Origin: Gemmatimonadaceae bacterium
Lineage (GTDB): Bacteria; Gemmatimonadota; Gemmatimonadetes; Gemmatimonadales; Gemmatimonadaceae
Assembly: GCA_014379205.1 (NCBI GenBank)
Contig: JACMME010000074.1
Span: 1-64,000, forward strand
Length of the DNA: 64,000 nucleotides
Direction of reading: 5' to 3'
The position numbers and the translations under genes are program-made. Shown piece after piece: positions 52,785 through 60,694 of the stretch. Below the pieces are notes generated by a model. That model was not told where the DNA came from. It saw only the letters and a list, made by a program, of their open reading frames with translations, and made no database searches. Within the stretch, counting starts at the first letter, position 1; each line of letters opens with the position of its first letter.

Positions 52785-55661
52785 GTGAAGTCAAAGATCG
52801 TCATCCGCGGCGCGCGGCAACACAACCTCAAGAATATTCACCTGGAAATACCACGGCGTAGCGTCGTGGTAATTACAGGGCCATCGGGCTCGGGAAAGTC
52901 TTCCCTCGCCTTCGATACGATTTACGCCGAGGGCCAGCGGCGTTACGTCGAGTCGCTGTCTGCTTACGCGCGACAGTTTCTAGAGCGAATGGAGAAGCCC
53001 GATGTCGATCATATCGACGGACTTTCTCCATCTATCGCGATAGAGCAGAAAAACCCCGTCAAGACTGCCCGCTCGACCATCGGTACAGCGACGGAGATTT
53101 ACGATTACCTGCGTCTATTGTGGGCGCGCGTAGGTCATACTTTTTGCCCGGTCTGCGGCCGCGAGATGCGTCCCGATACGGTGCAGTCTGTTGTGGATTC
53201 CGTGCTCGCCCTGCCGAACGGAACGCGGTTTTCTGTCGCTTTTCCACTGGTGCTGAGCAATCTCGTAACGCAGGAAACCATAATCGAAAATCTTCGCGCC
53301 CAGGGGTTTGTCAGACTCTCAATCGATGGGATCACGAAGCACGTGGATGAGCTTTCCGCCAGCGGAAAGGAGGTAACCACCGCATCAGACTTGCTCGTGC
53401 TGGTTGATCGGCTCGTGGTCGCTGCCGACGCAGAACGCCGCCTGACTGATGCCGTAGGGACGGCGTTTGCCGAAGGCGACGGCGAGTGCGTGATCCTCCT
53501 CGCGACGCCAGCGGCGGCGCGTCCAGGCGCCCCACCGCTTGACCGTCTTCGCTTCACCGAGCGATTCCAGTGCGCGTACGATGGAACCAGAGCCCCAACC
53601 CCAGCGCCGCAGCTCTTTTCATTCAATAATCCGCGTGGGGCCTGCCCGACATGCAATGGCTTTGGCGCGGTGCTGGAGTACGACGAGGCGCTCATCGTCC
53701 CCTATCCAGATCGCAGCCTGCGCAAAGGTGCGATCGACCCGTGGACCAAGCCCAGGTATGAAAAAAAACGCCGGGCGCTGGCTGATTTCGCCAAGCAGAA
53801 TGGCATCTCTCTCGACGTGTCATGGCAAGAGCTCCCGCCCGAGCAGCGGCAGGCTTTACTGAAGGGGCGCGCGCGCGGATTCAGGGGGATTCTGCTATTT
53901 CTCAGGGAGCTCGAGGAGAAACGCTACAAGCAGTACATCCGCGTATTCCTCCGGCAGTATCAGACCGCACAGGAATGCCCGGATTGTCACGGTGCGAGGC
54001 TGCGCCCCGAGGCGCTTCTGGTCAGGATAGCGGGAACAACCATCGCTGAGGCATCCGCGATGCCGCTGGACCGCCTTGCCATCTGGCTGGACGAGGTTTC
54101 GTTCTCCGACTTCGAGCGCAAGATCGCGGAGAACGTGCTGCGTGAAGCACGGTCGCGTACGCGCTTCCTTCTCGACGTGGGACTTGGATACCTCACACTC
54201 GACCGCGGAATGCGTTCGCTTTCGGGTGGTGAAGCGCAACGCATTGGGCTCGCGAATTCCCTTGGATCTCAGCTCGTTGACACACTGTACGTGCTTGATG
54301 AGCCATCAATCGGACTGCATCCGCGAGATCTGGGCAGACTGCTCACACTGTTGCAGCGTCTGCGTGCCATGGGAAACTCCGTGATCGTGGTAGAGCACGA
54401 CCTCGAAGCCATTCGCGCCGCGGATTACATGATCGAGCTGGGGCCTGGCAGCGGAGAGCATGGCGGACAGGTCGTATGGGCAGGGCCGATCTCACGCGTC
54501 GCGGAGAGTCCCTTGACCGGGGCATATCTCACGGGGGCAAAGAGCGTCCCGATTCCAGCGGATCGGCGCCCGGTGGGTCCGCGATGGCTGACTCTGACCG
54601 GAGCGCGCGAGCACAACCTCCGGGCCGTCACCATGAAAATTCCTCTTGGTGCGCTCACCGTGGTGACCGGCGTGTCGGGCTCCGGAAAAAGTACGCTAGT
54701 TCACGATGTTCTATACAGGGCGCTGGAGCAGCGTCTTCGAGGAGAACACAGTGCGAAGCGGCACCTTGGCGAACGCGTTGGAGGTTTCAGCGAAATGGAG
54801 GGCTACGAGTCGCTCGACGATGTCGTCCTCGTAAGCCAGGATCCAATTGGCCGGTCCGCGAGGTCGAATCCCGTGACATACGTAAAGGCTTTCGACGAGG
54901 TACGCCGGATTTTCGCCGACACCCCTGCCGCTCGACAGCGAGGGCTGTACGCCGGTGCATTCAGCTTCAACGTGGCGGGGGGCAGGTGTGACAACTGCGA
55001 GGGAGCCGGACATCTGCAGGTCGAGATGGTGTTCATGGCTGACGTTTTCGTCCCATGCGACGTCTGCGGAGGCAAGCGTTACAAGCCCGACGTGCTCGAT
55101 GTCCGCGTTCGCGGAAAAAACATCCACGAGGTGCTGCAGCTCACGGTGGACGAGGCAATCCGATTCTTCCCCCGGGAGGAGAGACTTGGCCATGCGCTAT
55201 GGCAATTGCAGCAGGTCGGACTCGGGTATCTGAGACTGGGCCAGCCCGCCCCCACCCTTTCAGGTGGTGAGGCGCAGCGCATCAAGATTGCGCGCGAATT
55301 GGCGCTTTCGGGCCGGACACGCGGGCGGAAGCTGTACATCCTGGACGAGCCGACGACGGGACTGCATCTGGAGGACATTCGCAAGCTTTCGCGCGTCCTC
55401 GACCGTCTTGTCGAACAGGGTAACACGCTGGTTTTGATCGAGCACAATCTCGACGTCATCAAGCTCGCGGACTGGGTGATCGACCTCGGTCCCGACGCTG
55501 GCACTGCGGGCGGCGAGATCGTTGCTGCCGGCCGGCCGGAAGACGTCGCAAAGGTGGAGCGGTCACACACGGGACGATGGCTTCGGACGGTACTCGGCGG
55601 CGAGGGTCGTGACCCAGAGTCCGTTGCGGGGGCGGAACGACGAGCGGAGGCTGTTCGCTAG
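52785..55661 (+). CDS. uvrA: Excinuclease ABC subunit A (UvrA)
   Basis: Damage-sensing ABC ATPase of nucleotide excision repair. The 958-residue protein has two ATPase domains, with Walker [10 protein letters not shown] at 32-40 and GVSGSGKST near 629-637, UvrA signature motifs (LSGGEAQRI, twice), and zinc-binding Cys pairs CPVC, CPTC, CDNC and CDVC. GTG at 52785 starts the conserved N-terminus. Its partner pathway protein Mfd is encoded in the same window. uvrB and uvrC are not. Confidence 0.97.
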   Translation: MKSKIVIRGARQHNLKNIHLEIPRRSVVVITGPSGSGKSSLAFDTIYAEGQRRYVESLSAYARQFLERMEKPDVDHIDGLSPSIAIEQKNPVKTARSTIGTATEIYDYLRLLWARVGHTFCPVCGREMRPDTVQSVVDSVLALPNGTRFSVAFPLVLSNLVTQETIIENLRAQGFVRLSIDGITKHVDELSASGKEVTTASDLLVLVDRLVVAADAERRLTDAVGTAFAEGDGECVILLATPAAARPGAPPLDRLRFTERFQCAYDGTRAPTPAPQLFSFNNPRGACPTCNGFGAVLEYDEALIVPYPDRSLRKGAIDPWTKPRYEKKRRALADFAKQNGISLDVSWQELPPEQRQALLKGRARGFRGILLFLRELEEKRYKQYIRVFLRQYQTAQECPDCHGARLRPEALLVRIAGTTIAEASAMPLDRLAIWLDEVSFSDFERKIAENVLREARSRTRFLLDVGLGYLTLDRGMRSLSGGEAQRIGLANSLGSQLVDTLYVLDEPSIGLHPRDLGRLLTLLQRLRAMGNSVIVVEHDLEAIRAADYMIELGPGSGEHGGQVVWAGPISRVAESPLTGAYLTGAKSVPIPADRRPVGPRWLTLTGAREHNLRAVTMKIPLGALTVVTGVSGSGKSTLVHDVLYRALEQRLRGEHSAKRHLGERVGGFSEMEGYESLDDVVLVSQDPIGRSARSNPVTYVKAFDEVRRIFADTPAARQRGLYAGAFSFNVAGGRCDNCEGAGHLQVEMVFMADVFVPCDVCGGKRYKPDVLDVRVRGKNIHEVLQLTVDEAIRFFPREERLGHALWQLQQVGLGYLRLGQPAPTLSGGEAQRIKIARELALSGRTRGRKLYILDEPTTGLHLEDIRKLSRVLDRLVEQGNTLVLIEHNLDVIKLADWVIDLGPDAGTAGGEIVAAGRPEDVAKVERSHTGRWLRTVLGGEGRDPESVAGAERRAEAVR

Positions 55662-55731
55662 CACTGTGCGGCGCCGTAAACGCAACGTTTCGCCATTGTG
55701 ACTATGGACGGCACCGCCATGTGTGAATTGG

Positions 55732-55760
55732 TTGATTTCGGCTTGCTTCCGGCTTAGTTT
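55732..55760 (+). promoter_or_regulatory. Possible tRNA promoter
   Basis: TTGATT (55732-55737) resembles a -35 box and TAGTTT (55755-55760) a weak -10, with 17 bases between. It sits 12 bases before the tRNA. The -10 match is poor, so this is a guess. Confidence 0.3.
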
Positions 55761-55771
55761 TCCGTGTTCGA

Positions 55772-55844
55772 TCCCGAGTAGCTCAGGTGGTAGAGCAGGT
55801 GACTGTTAATCACCGGGTCGGGGGTTCAAGTCCCTCCTCGGGAG
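55772..55844 (+). tRNA. tRNA-Asn (GTT)
   Basis: A full 73-base cloverleaf: acceptor stem TCCCGAG/CTCGGGA with discriminator G, D-arm GCTC...GAGC, anticodon stem GGTGA/TCACC around the loop CTGTTAA with anticodon GTT (55805-55807), and T-arm GGGGG-TTCAAGT-CCCTC with one G-U pair. CCA is not encoded. The anticodon stem-loop and identity nucleotides fit asparagine. Confidence 0.96.
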
Positions 55845-55870
55845 CTGTTATGCAGAACGCAGGCAAGTCG

Positions 55871-55902
55871 CAAAAAGGCCGCTCGACAGAGCGGCCTTTT
55901 TG
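55871..55902. terminator. Bidirectional Rho-independent terminator
   Basis: AAAAAGGCCGCTC-GACA-GAGCGGCCTTTTT forms a 13-bp stem (8 GC-rich pairs plus A/T flanks) with a four-base loop and a T-run on each strand. It ends the tRNA transcript and the convergent minus-strand operon that stops at 55920. Confidence 0.93.
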
Positions 55903-55919
55903 CATACCGGAGTTGTCAG

Positions 55920-56891
55920 TCACTCAGGTCCAGGCTTGAGCGAGCCCGCAATCAGGCGCCACACCACGCCATTCCACAAGGTGAACGGGCGCTCAGCACC
56001 GACAACGATCGAGAATCCATACTGCTCAGCGTAATCGCGGATAGCGTGGCTGTGCTCCGCCAAGCTACCCCGGTAAGCGTAATTCAGAATCGCGAGATTG
56101 CCGCCCTGTTTCAACACTCGCCGCCCCTCGCGAAAATGAACGTCCACCAGGGCCGCTCCAGCCTGCACGAGATACGGGAAAGAGTCCACGGCATACACCA
56201 GATCAAACATCCCATCCGCGAACATGGAAAGATCCCGTCCATCAGTCTTCGTTAGGTGCACGTTCGAGAGACTGCTGCAGCGGAGCCGCGCGCGCGCAAT
56301 CATCTCTCCGGATACATCGACGCCGTATGCGTCACGCACCAACGGTGAGAAAGCGGCCTCCATTCTTCCAGTACCGCAGCCGATTTGCAGAATGCTGCTG
56401 CCAGTACCGACCACCTCCCACCGCTGGAAGAGCTCAACGATCTCTGTCGTCGCTCGCTCCAGAACTTCCGGATCTCCAAGAGAATACAGCGCTACGCTCG
56501 CTTCCTCACTCTGCCGTACACTCCAGTCAAACAGGCGCTCGGTGAACGCCAGCCCCTCCTGCACTGTCTTTGCCGGCTCGCCGGAGTCCACGCCGGAATT
56601 CAGCATGCGAGCGATGTGCGAACACCCCTTTTCGTGCCGCGCTGCCACTCTTGCCAGCACATTCAGCAGGGCATGCACGTCACGTTCGGATATCTCGCCA
56701 AAGTTGGCAAATTCCGTTTTCGCGATGCCTATCGCGTCCTGAACGGCTTCCGCGCTCTCGCTTTCACACAGCATCTGCATGAGCGCCACCTCGGGCGAGA
56801 TCGCCCCGCCGAGGTAGCGGTAAAGCACATCGGCCAGTCCTGGCGCCAAAGCCGATGCATGCGTTGGAGCGCTCTCATCAGCTGCAGACAT
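55920..56891 (-). CDS. SAM-dependent methyltransferase with unknown N-terminal helical region
   Basis: 323 residues from ATG 56891, which is one base after the ATP-grasp gene's stop. Residues about 1-150 are mostly helical and match nothing I recognise. The C-terminal half is a class I methyltransferase: motif I ILQIGCGTGRMEAAF, acidic loop GVDVSGEM and motif II MFDLVYAVDSFPYL. It is the last gene of the three-gene minus-strand operon. The substrate is unknown. Operon context suggests a small carboxylate or amine product. Confidence 0.8.
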   Translation of the reverse strand: MSAADESAPTHASALAPGLADVLYRYLGGAISPEVALMQMLCESESAEAVQDAIGIAKTEFANFGEISERDVHALLNVLARVAARHEKGCSHIARMLNSGVDSGEPAKTVQEGLAFTERLFDWSVRQSEEASVALYSLGDPEVLERATTEIVELFQRWEVVGTGSSILQIGCGTGRMEAAFSPLVRDAYGVDVSGEMIARARLRCSSLSNVHLTKTDGRDLSMFADGMFDLVYAVDSFPYLVQAGAALVDVHFREGRRVLKQGGNLAILNYAYRGSLAEHSHAIRDYAEQYGFSIVVGAERPFTLWNGVVWRLIAGSLKPGPE

Positions 56892-56892
56892 G

Positions 56893-58254
56893 CTACTGCT
56901 GCCTCGCCGTGCAATCAGCGCCGGTTCGCTGCCCCTCCCCGCCCGGCTGCAACCATCCCCACTTGACCAATAGATCGCGGTCTCCCCTAATGAACCTGTC
57001 ACCTATGTCAGTTCGGTATCGAACATTCGGGATGATCACCTTCCTGGCCAGCGAATACGCCCGGTCGCGGGCTTGCTCGGCGCATTCACCGCGACCTGTC
57101 ACCACCGTTACGTATCCGATAGAGCCGGCAGTCACGAGTCGCCCCCCCTGCATCGCCACCTCGCTATGGTGCAGCCCGTCCCGGTCCTCCTCCGACATAT
57201 CCGCGCGAAATGAGATCGGCATTCCCTTGGACAGGTTCTCATACCCGAACGAGTACGGAAATGGTGGAACAGTGAGCACCACACCAAGCGCATACCCCGG
57301 ATGCGTCGGGAACGTTAGCGTCGTTTTCCTGACCATGGCAGAGAATATTTCGGCCCAACCTCCGCCGAAATGCAGCGCGTCGAGGATGGCGAAGCCCGGA
57401 TACCCAAAGCGGGTAGTGAACTCCAACGGGACGATTCCTCGTTCGGACACTATCGTATTCACATTTATGTATCCGACGTATCCATCCTGCGCGAGCAATG
57501 GCGCCATGCGCGCGAGAGTGCTCTCGAAGAGCCTTTCGTAGCCGCGATAGGTGACCAGTGTTCCCATTTCGCCTGTCAGCTCGCCGAGGTCGCCGTTGAA
57601 AAAGCGTTTGTGTTCCCAGTCCAGACAGGCTGGCTGCAGGAAATCCGTGCCGTTGAAGTACGCACCTATGCCAATCTCGACACCCTGGATGTGCTCCATC
57701 AAAACGAAATCCGGTGTTTCCTCATAAGTCCACCGGTCGCGCTGCAGGGACAGCATCGCCACGACGTCGGTGCCGTCGGCCATCTCGCCAACGTAGTTCC
57801 GGAATGAGGCGTAACCCGCACCGTTCATCTTGAATACGAAGCGGCCGGGATGTTCGCGCAGGAACCGAATACCTTCGTCGAAGCCGGCGAAGCGATGGGT
57901 CGCGACAGCCTGGATGTCCATGGTGTCGCGCATCACTTGCTGCCCGTAGGCACGGTCGATCTCCAGGCGCGTCCCGACTGGGCTTCCCCCAATCACGTTG
58001 TAGCCTTGCGCACGCAACTCAGCCTGAAGGTCACCGTGAGTGCTCGTTTCGAAGAGAATGATTCCGTCGGCGCCGGCCGATCTCACCCAGTCCAGCTCGT
58101 TCTTCCAGTCAGTGGTGAATTGCAGCATGCCGCGCATGATGTCATCGCGCGTCTCCACATCGTCCACGTAGACACGCACCTCATGTCCCCGAGCGGCAAG
58201 CCGCAAGTACATGTCCCCGAGCGCCACGTGCTCCCCCATACCCAGGAATCGCAT
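56893..58254 (-). CDS. PurD-like ATP-grasp ligase
   Basis: 453 residues of the ATP-grasp fold, most like phosphoribosylamine-glycine ligase (PurD): N-terminal MRFLGMGEHVALGDMYLRLAARGH, HKRFFNGDLGELTGEMG (PurD HKR...TGGMG counterpart) and the VPLEFTTRFGYPG metal-site motif (PurD EFNVRFGDPE counterpart). The central ATP-grasp core is intact, but the PurD residues for phosphoribosylamine are not evident. Position between two methyltransferases points to an amide- or ester-forming role outside purine synthesis. ATG 58254 is used; TTG 58260 overlaps the upstream stop less cleanly. Confidence 0.8.
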   Translation of the reverse strand: MRFLGMGEHVALGDMYLRLAARGHEVRVYVDDVETRDDIMRGMLQFTTDWKNELDWVRSAGADGIILFETSTHGDLQAELRAQGYNVIGGSPVGTRLEIDRAYGQQVMRDTMDIQAVATHRFAGFDEGIRFLREHPGRFVFKMNGAGYASFRNYVGEMADGTDVVAMLSLQRDRWTYEETPDFVLMEHIQGVEIGIGAYFNGTDFLQPACLDWEHKRFFNGDLGELTGEMGTLVTYRGYERLFESTLARMAPLLAQDGYVGYINVNTIVSERGIVPLEFTTRFGYPGFAILDALHFGGGWAEIFSAMVRKTTLTFPTHPGYALGVVLTVPPFPYSFGYENLSKGMPISFRADMSEEDRDGLHHSEVAMQGGRLVTAGSIGYVTVVTGRGECAEQARDRAYSLARKVIIPNVRYRTDIGDRFIRGDRDLLVKWGWLQPGGEGQRTGADCTARQQ

Positions 58255-58261
58255 GCTCAAG

Positions 58262-59311
58262 TCAGGGTGAGACCGTATACACCGGTGCGGCTATCGGGCC
58301 ATGAAGTATGGCGCGTAGCGTAATCTCGTCCCAGCGATCCAGAAGCCAGATGCGACCCTCTATCGAGCTCCGAAATCCTTCCAGAGCGCTGGCACCCTGA
58401 TCCCTGAAGCTGGTGCAAAGGGAGCGCATGGCTTCACGTCCGTCATGGGACGTCGTTGCCGTACGAGAGAAGCAACCGGACATCAGTAAATACCCGAAAC
58501 GCGCCGCGCCGTCGGGTGCGACAACGCGCAGCGTCTCATGCGAGCTGTTCAGGAAGGCGGTCGGCAGGGTCAGCAGGTAGTTGTGTACCGATCCGGAATA
58601 CTCACCGTCGGCAATCAGGACAACGAACAGCTCATCGAGCTGATAACCAGCATCTTCTACGTCGCCCACGACCCCTGCAGGATCACATAGCGAGCACCAC
58701 GAAAGGACGAGAGTTTCCGGTTGCGTAGCATATGCCAGTGCGGTCACACGCCGCAGATGCGCGCTGCCGTCCGCTCCCGCCCCCGCCTCCACGGGAAGGC
58801 CGGCCTCAGGAGGTTCGGGGATGTAAGGAGGATTGCAAACGAGGATGTCGGTACGCTGACCTCGGAGCACCGCCTCCATGACGGGGTCCCAGAGACTCAT
58901 GCACACGAATCTCGCTCTGCCGGCGTAGCCTAGTCGCTCCGCATTCGCTCGCGCGCAACTCTCCGCATCCGGATCTATGTCAACACCAAAAAGCGTGGCG
59001 CTGGGCCCGAGACTCAACAGACGGAAGCCGACGAGGCCGCTCCCGGAGGTCAGCTCGACAATACCGGGGCTCGAACCGAGGTGTGCCGCCAGCGCTCGCT
59101 CACCCGCCAGGACACAGAGCAGTGTGTCCTCCGGTGAAAAAAAACTCGAGAACTGGAAGGGTGGCTGGAATTGCTCGAGCCGGCTTGCTTCCGCGGAAAA
59201 TGCCGCGAGTCGAGACCAGGGTGGAACCGGACGTACAAAGGCTGTACTGCGGGCTTGCTGCGAAATGGATATATTCCTCGCCGCTGTTGGTCGGGGGCAG
59301 GAGACTTGCAC
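58262..59311 (-). CDS. NPPY-motif (HemK/PrmC-like) SAM-dependent methyltransferase
   Basis: About 349 residues: SAM motif I IVELTSGSGLVGF (84-96), acidic VDIDPDA (110-116) and the catalytic NPPY (160-163) characteristic of N-methyltransferases acting on Gln, Asn or planar amines. The C-terminal 150 residues do not follow PrmC. The N-terminus (1-65) is variable and the GTG start at 59311 is uncertain. It is first in a three-gene operon and divergent from the diiron oxidase gene. Substrate is unknown. Confidence 0.78.
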   Translation of the reverse strand: MQVSCPRPTAARNISISQQARSTAFVRPVPPWSRLAAFSAEASRLEQFQPPFQFSSFFSPEDTLLCVLAGERALAAHLGSSPGIVELTSGSGLVGFRLLSLGPSATLFGVDIDPDAESCARANAERLGYAGRARFVCMSLWDPVMEAVLRGQRTDILVCNPPYIPEPPEAGLPVEAGAGADGSAHLRRVTALAYATQPETLVLSWCSLCDPAGVVGDVEDAGYQLDELFVVLIADGEYSGSVHNYLLTLPTAFLNSSHETLRVVAPDGAARFGYLLMSGCFSRTATTSHDGREAMRSLCTSFRDQGASALEGFRSSIEGRIWLLDRWDEITLRAILHGPIAAPVYTVSP

Positions 59312-59392
59312 TGAGCGCGGCTGCGAATCCTAGGCGCCGCAACGCGACTCGCAAGTGGCGTGCGAGCGGAAGACCGTTAACCGGATACCATA

Positions 59393-60589
59393 ATGCCGAG
59401 CATTCGGAGTGAAGGCGTTGCCGCACTTGCCAACGCGGACCACGAGCTTGACGAGACGCAATCCCATGCGGCCGATCGCGCGCGGCCGATCGCGCGCTTT
59501 ATCGAGCTGCCGGATCTCCGCCTCCTCCACCCGGCCGGCAAAGCTGATTTTCCTGCGAGACTGCGCGGGATTCTCTCCGCGGGCTCTCTGGATGCGACGC
59601 TAGCGGAAGAGCCGGGGCTTGAGCAGGAAGTCATTGAACAGGCGATGTCGCTCGCAGCGCGCGCATATCCCGCACACGCCACCACGGAGCGACAGAGCGC
59701 TCGCTGGATTGATCACTCCGCTCGCGACATGCACCACCGTGCACTTCTCGCTTTGTATCAACAGCACATGCGCCTGCCAAATCATGGCCTGGCGGTCAAT
59801 CAGTTCCATCCCCTCGCCTGCAGGCTGGTCGGAATACTGGAGTCGGCATGGGAGCGAGACACTCTCGCGAGAGCTCGTGCGTCAAACCCTCTCTCGGATT
59901 CCGACCTGCCAAGGGATCCGGGTTTGTTCGTGGACTGGTACCGGCGCACCGCGTTCAATCATCCCCTGTACGAGCACGAACTGTACAGTTTTCTGGCCAG
60001 CGAGGCGACTCGCGAGCAGATCCACTGGTTCTTCACCATGGAAAGCGCCGGAGAAGCGGCGTTCGACGATCTGGTGGCCATGTCGCAAGTCGGCACGCGG
60101 GGTGACGTCAAGATGGAGATGGCGAGCAACTACTGGGATGAAATGGGGAACGGTAAGGAGCACGCCGTGCACACCTACCTTTTCCATCGACTCGCGGACG
60201 ACCTCGCGGTTACCGCTCCGTCCGCCGACGAGCTGCCCTGGCAGGTATTGTCAGGCGTGAACCTCATGCTCTGGTGCTCCATTTCGCGGAGGAATGCATT
60301 TCGGGCGCAGGGAGCGTTGGGCGCCGTCGAGCTACTCGCCCCGCAGCGATGCACTCGCGTGGTGCACGGCGCCCATCGCGTAGGCATTCCGAAGAAGACG
60401 ATGAGCTACTATGGAGCGCACGCGATCATTGATATCGGCCACGCGGAAGGGTGGCTTGAGCACGTGGTTCGCGCGCAGGTCGCCGATATCCCGGACGCGC
60501 GTGTTGGCATTGCCGAGGGACTTGTTACGCGCGCGAACGCCAGTCTGGACTATTTCGACTACTGCCTCGCTTCTCTGCGAGCGATGTAG
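59393..60589 (+). CDS. Heme-oxygenase-like diiron (iron-containing redox) enzyme
   Basis: 398 residues of the heme-oxygenase-like diiron oxidase/oxygenase group (iron-containing redox enzyme, PF14518-like). Ligand candidates along the helical bundle are H190-H195 (HPLYEHEL), E217 and E221 (MESAGEAAF), D249/E250 with H257 (NYWDEMGNGKEHAVH), and H343, D347, H350 (YGAHAIIDIGHAEGW). Relatives make nitro, N-nitroso, alkene or cleaved-chain products from amino acids. It is divergent, with an 81-base promoter gap, from a methyltransferase/ligase operon. The function is unknown. Confidence 0.82.
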   Translation: MPSIRSEGVAALANADHELDETQSHAADRARPIARFIELPDLRLLHPAGKADFPARLRGILSAGSLDATLAEEPGLEQEVIEQAMSLAARAYPAHATTERQSARWIDHSARDMHHRALLALYQQHMRLPNHGLAVNQFHPLACRLVGILESAWERDTLARARASNPLSDSDLPRDPGLFVDWYRRTAFNHPLYEHELYSFLASEATREQIHWFFTMESAGEAAFDDLVAMSQVGTRGDVKMEMASNYWDEMGNGKEHAVHTYLFHRLADDLAVTAPSADELPWQVLSGVNLMLWCSISRRNAFRAQGALGAVELLAPQRCTRVVHGAHRVGIPKKTMSYYGAHAIIDIGHAEGWLEHVVRAQVADIPDARVGIAEGLVTRANASLDYFDYCLASLRAM

Positions 60590-60613
60590 TGCCCACTTGG
60601 CCGACTACAGTCG

Positions 60614-60671
60614 CCACGAGTGCGGTGCCCAGTGTTCGGTGCCCGGTTGGCACCACGCGGTGTTCGGGGCT
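60614..60671. repeat. CACCGGG-type dispersed repeat, copy 2 (inverted)
   Basis: The words GGTGCCCGGTTGGCACC and GTGTTCGG appear here. The reverse complement shares an ordered core with 24873-24978. It lies between the convergent diiron oxidase and carboxypeptidase-regulatory-domain genes. Confidence 0.75.
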
Positions 60672-60694
60672 CAGGCAACTGATGCAGGAATGAA

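Noticed and set aside
55772-60589. tRNA-anchored integrative element
   Set aside because: No integrase, no repeat of the tRNA 3' end was seen, and composition is like its surroundings. It stays only a possibility.
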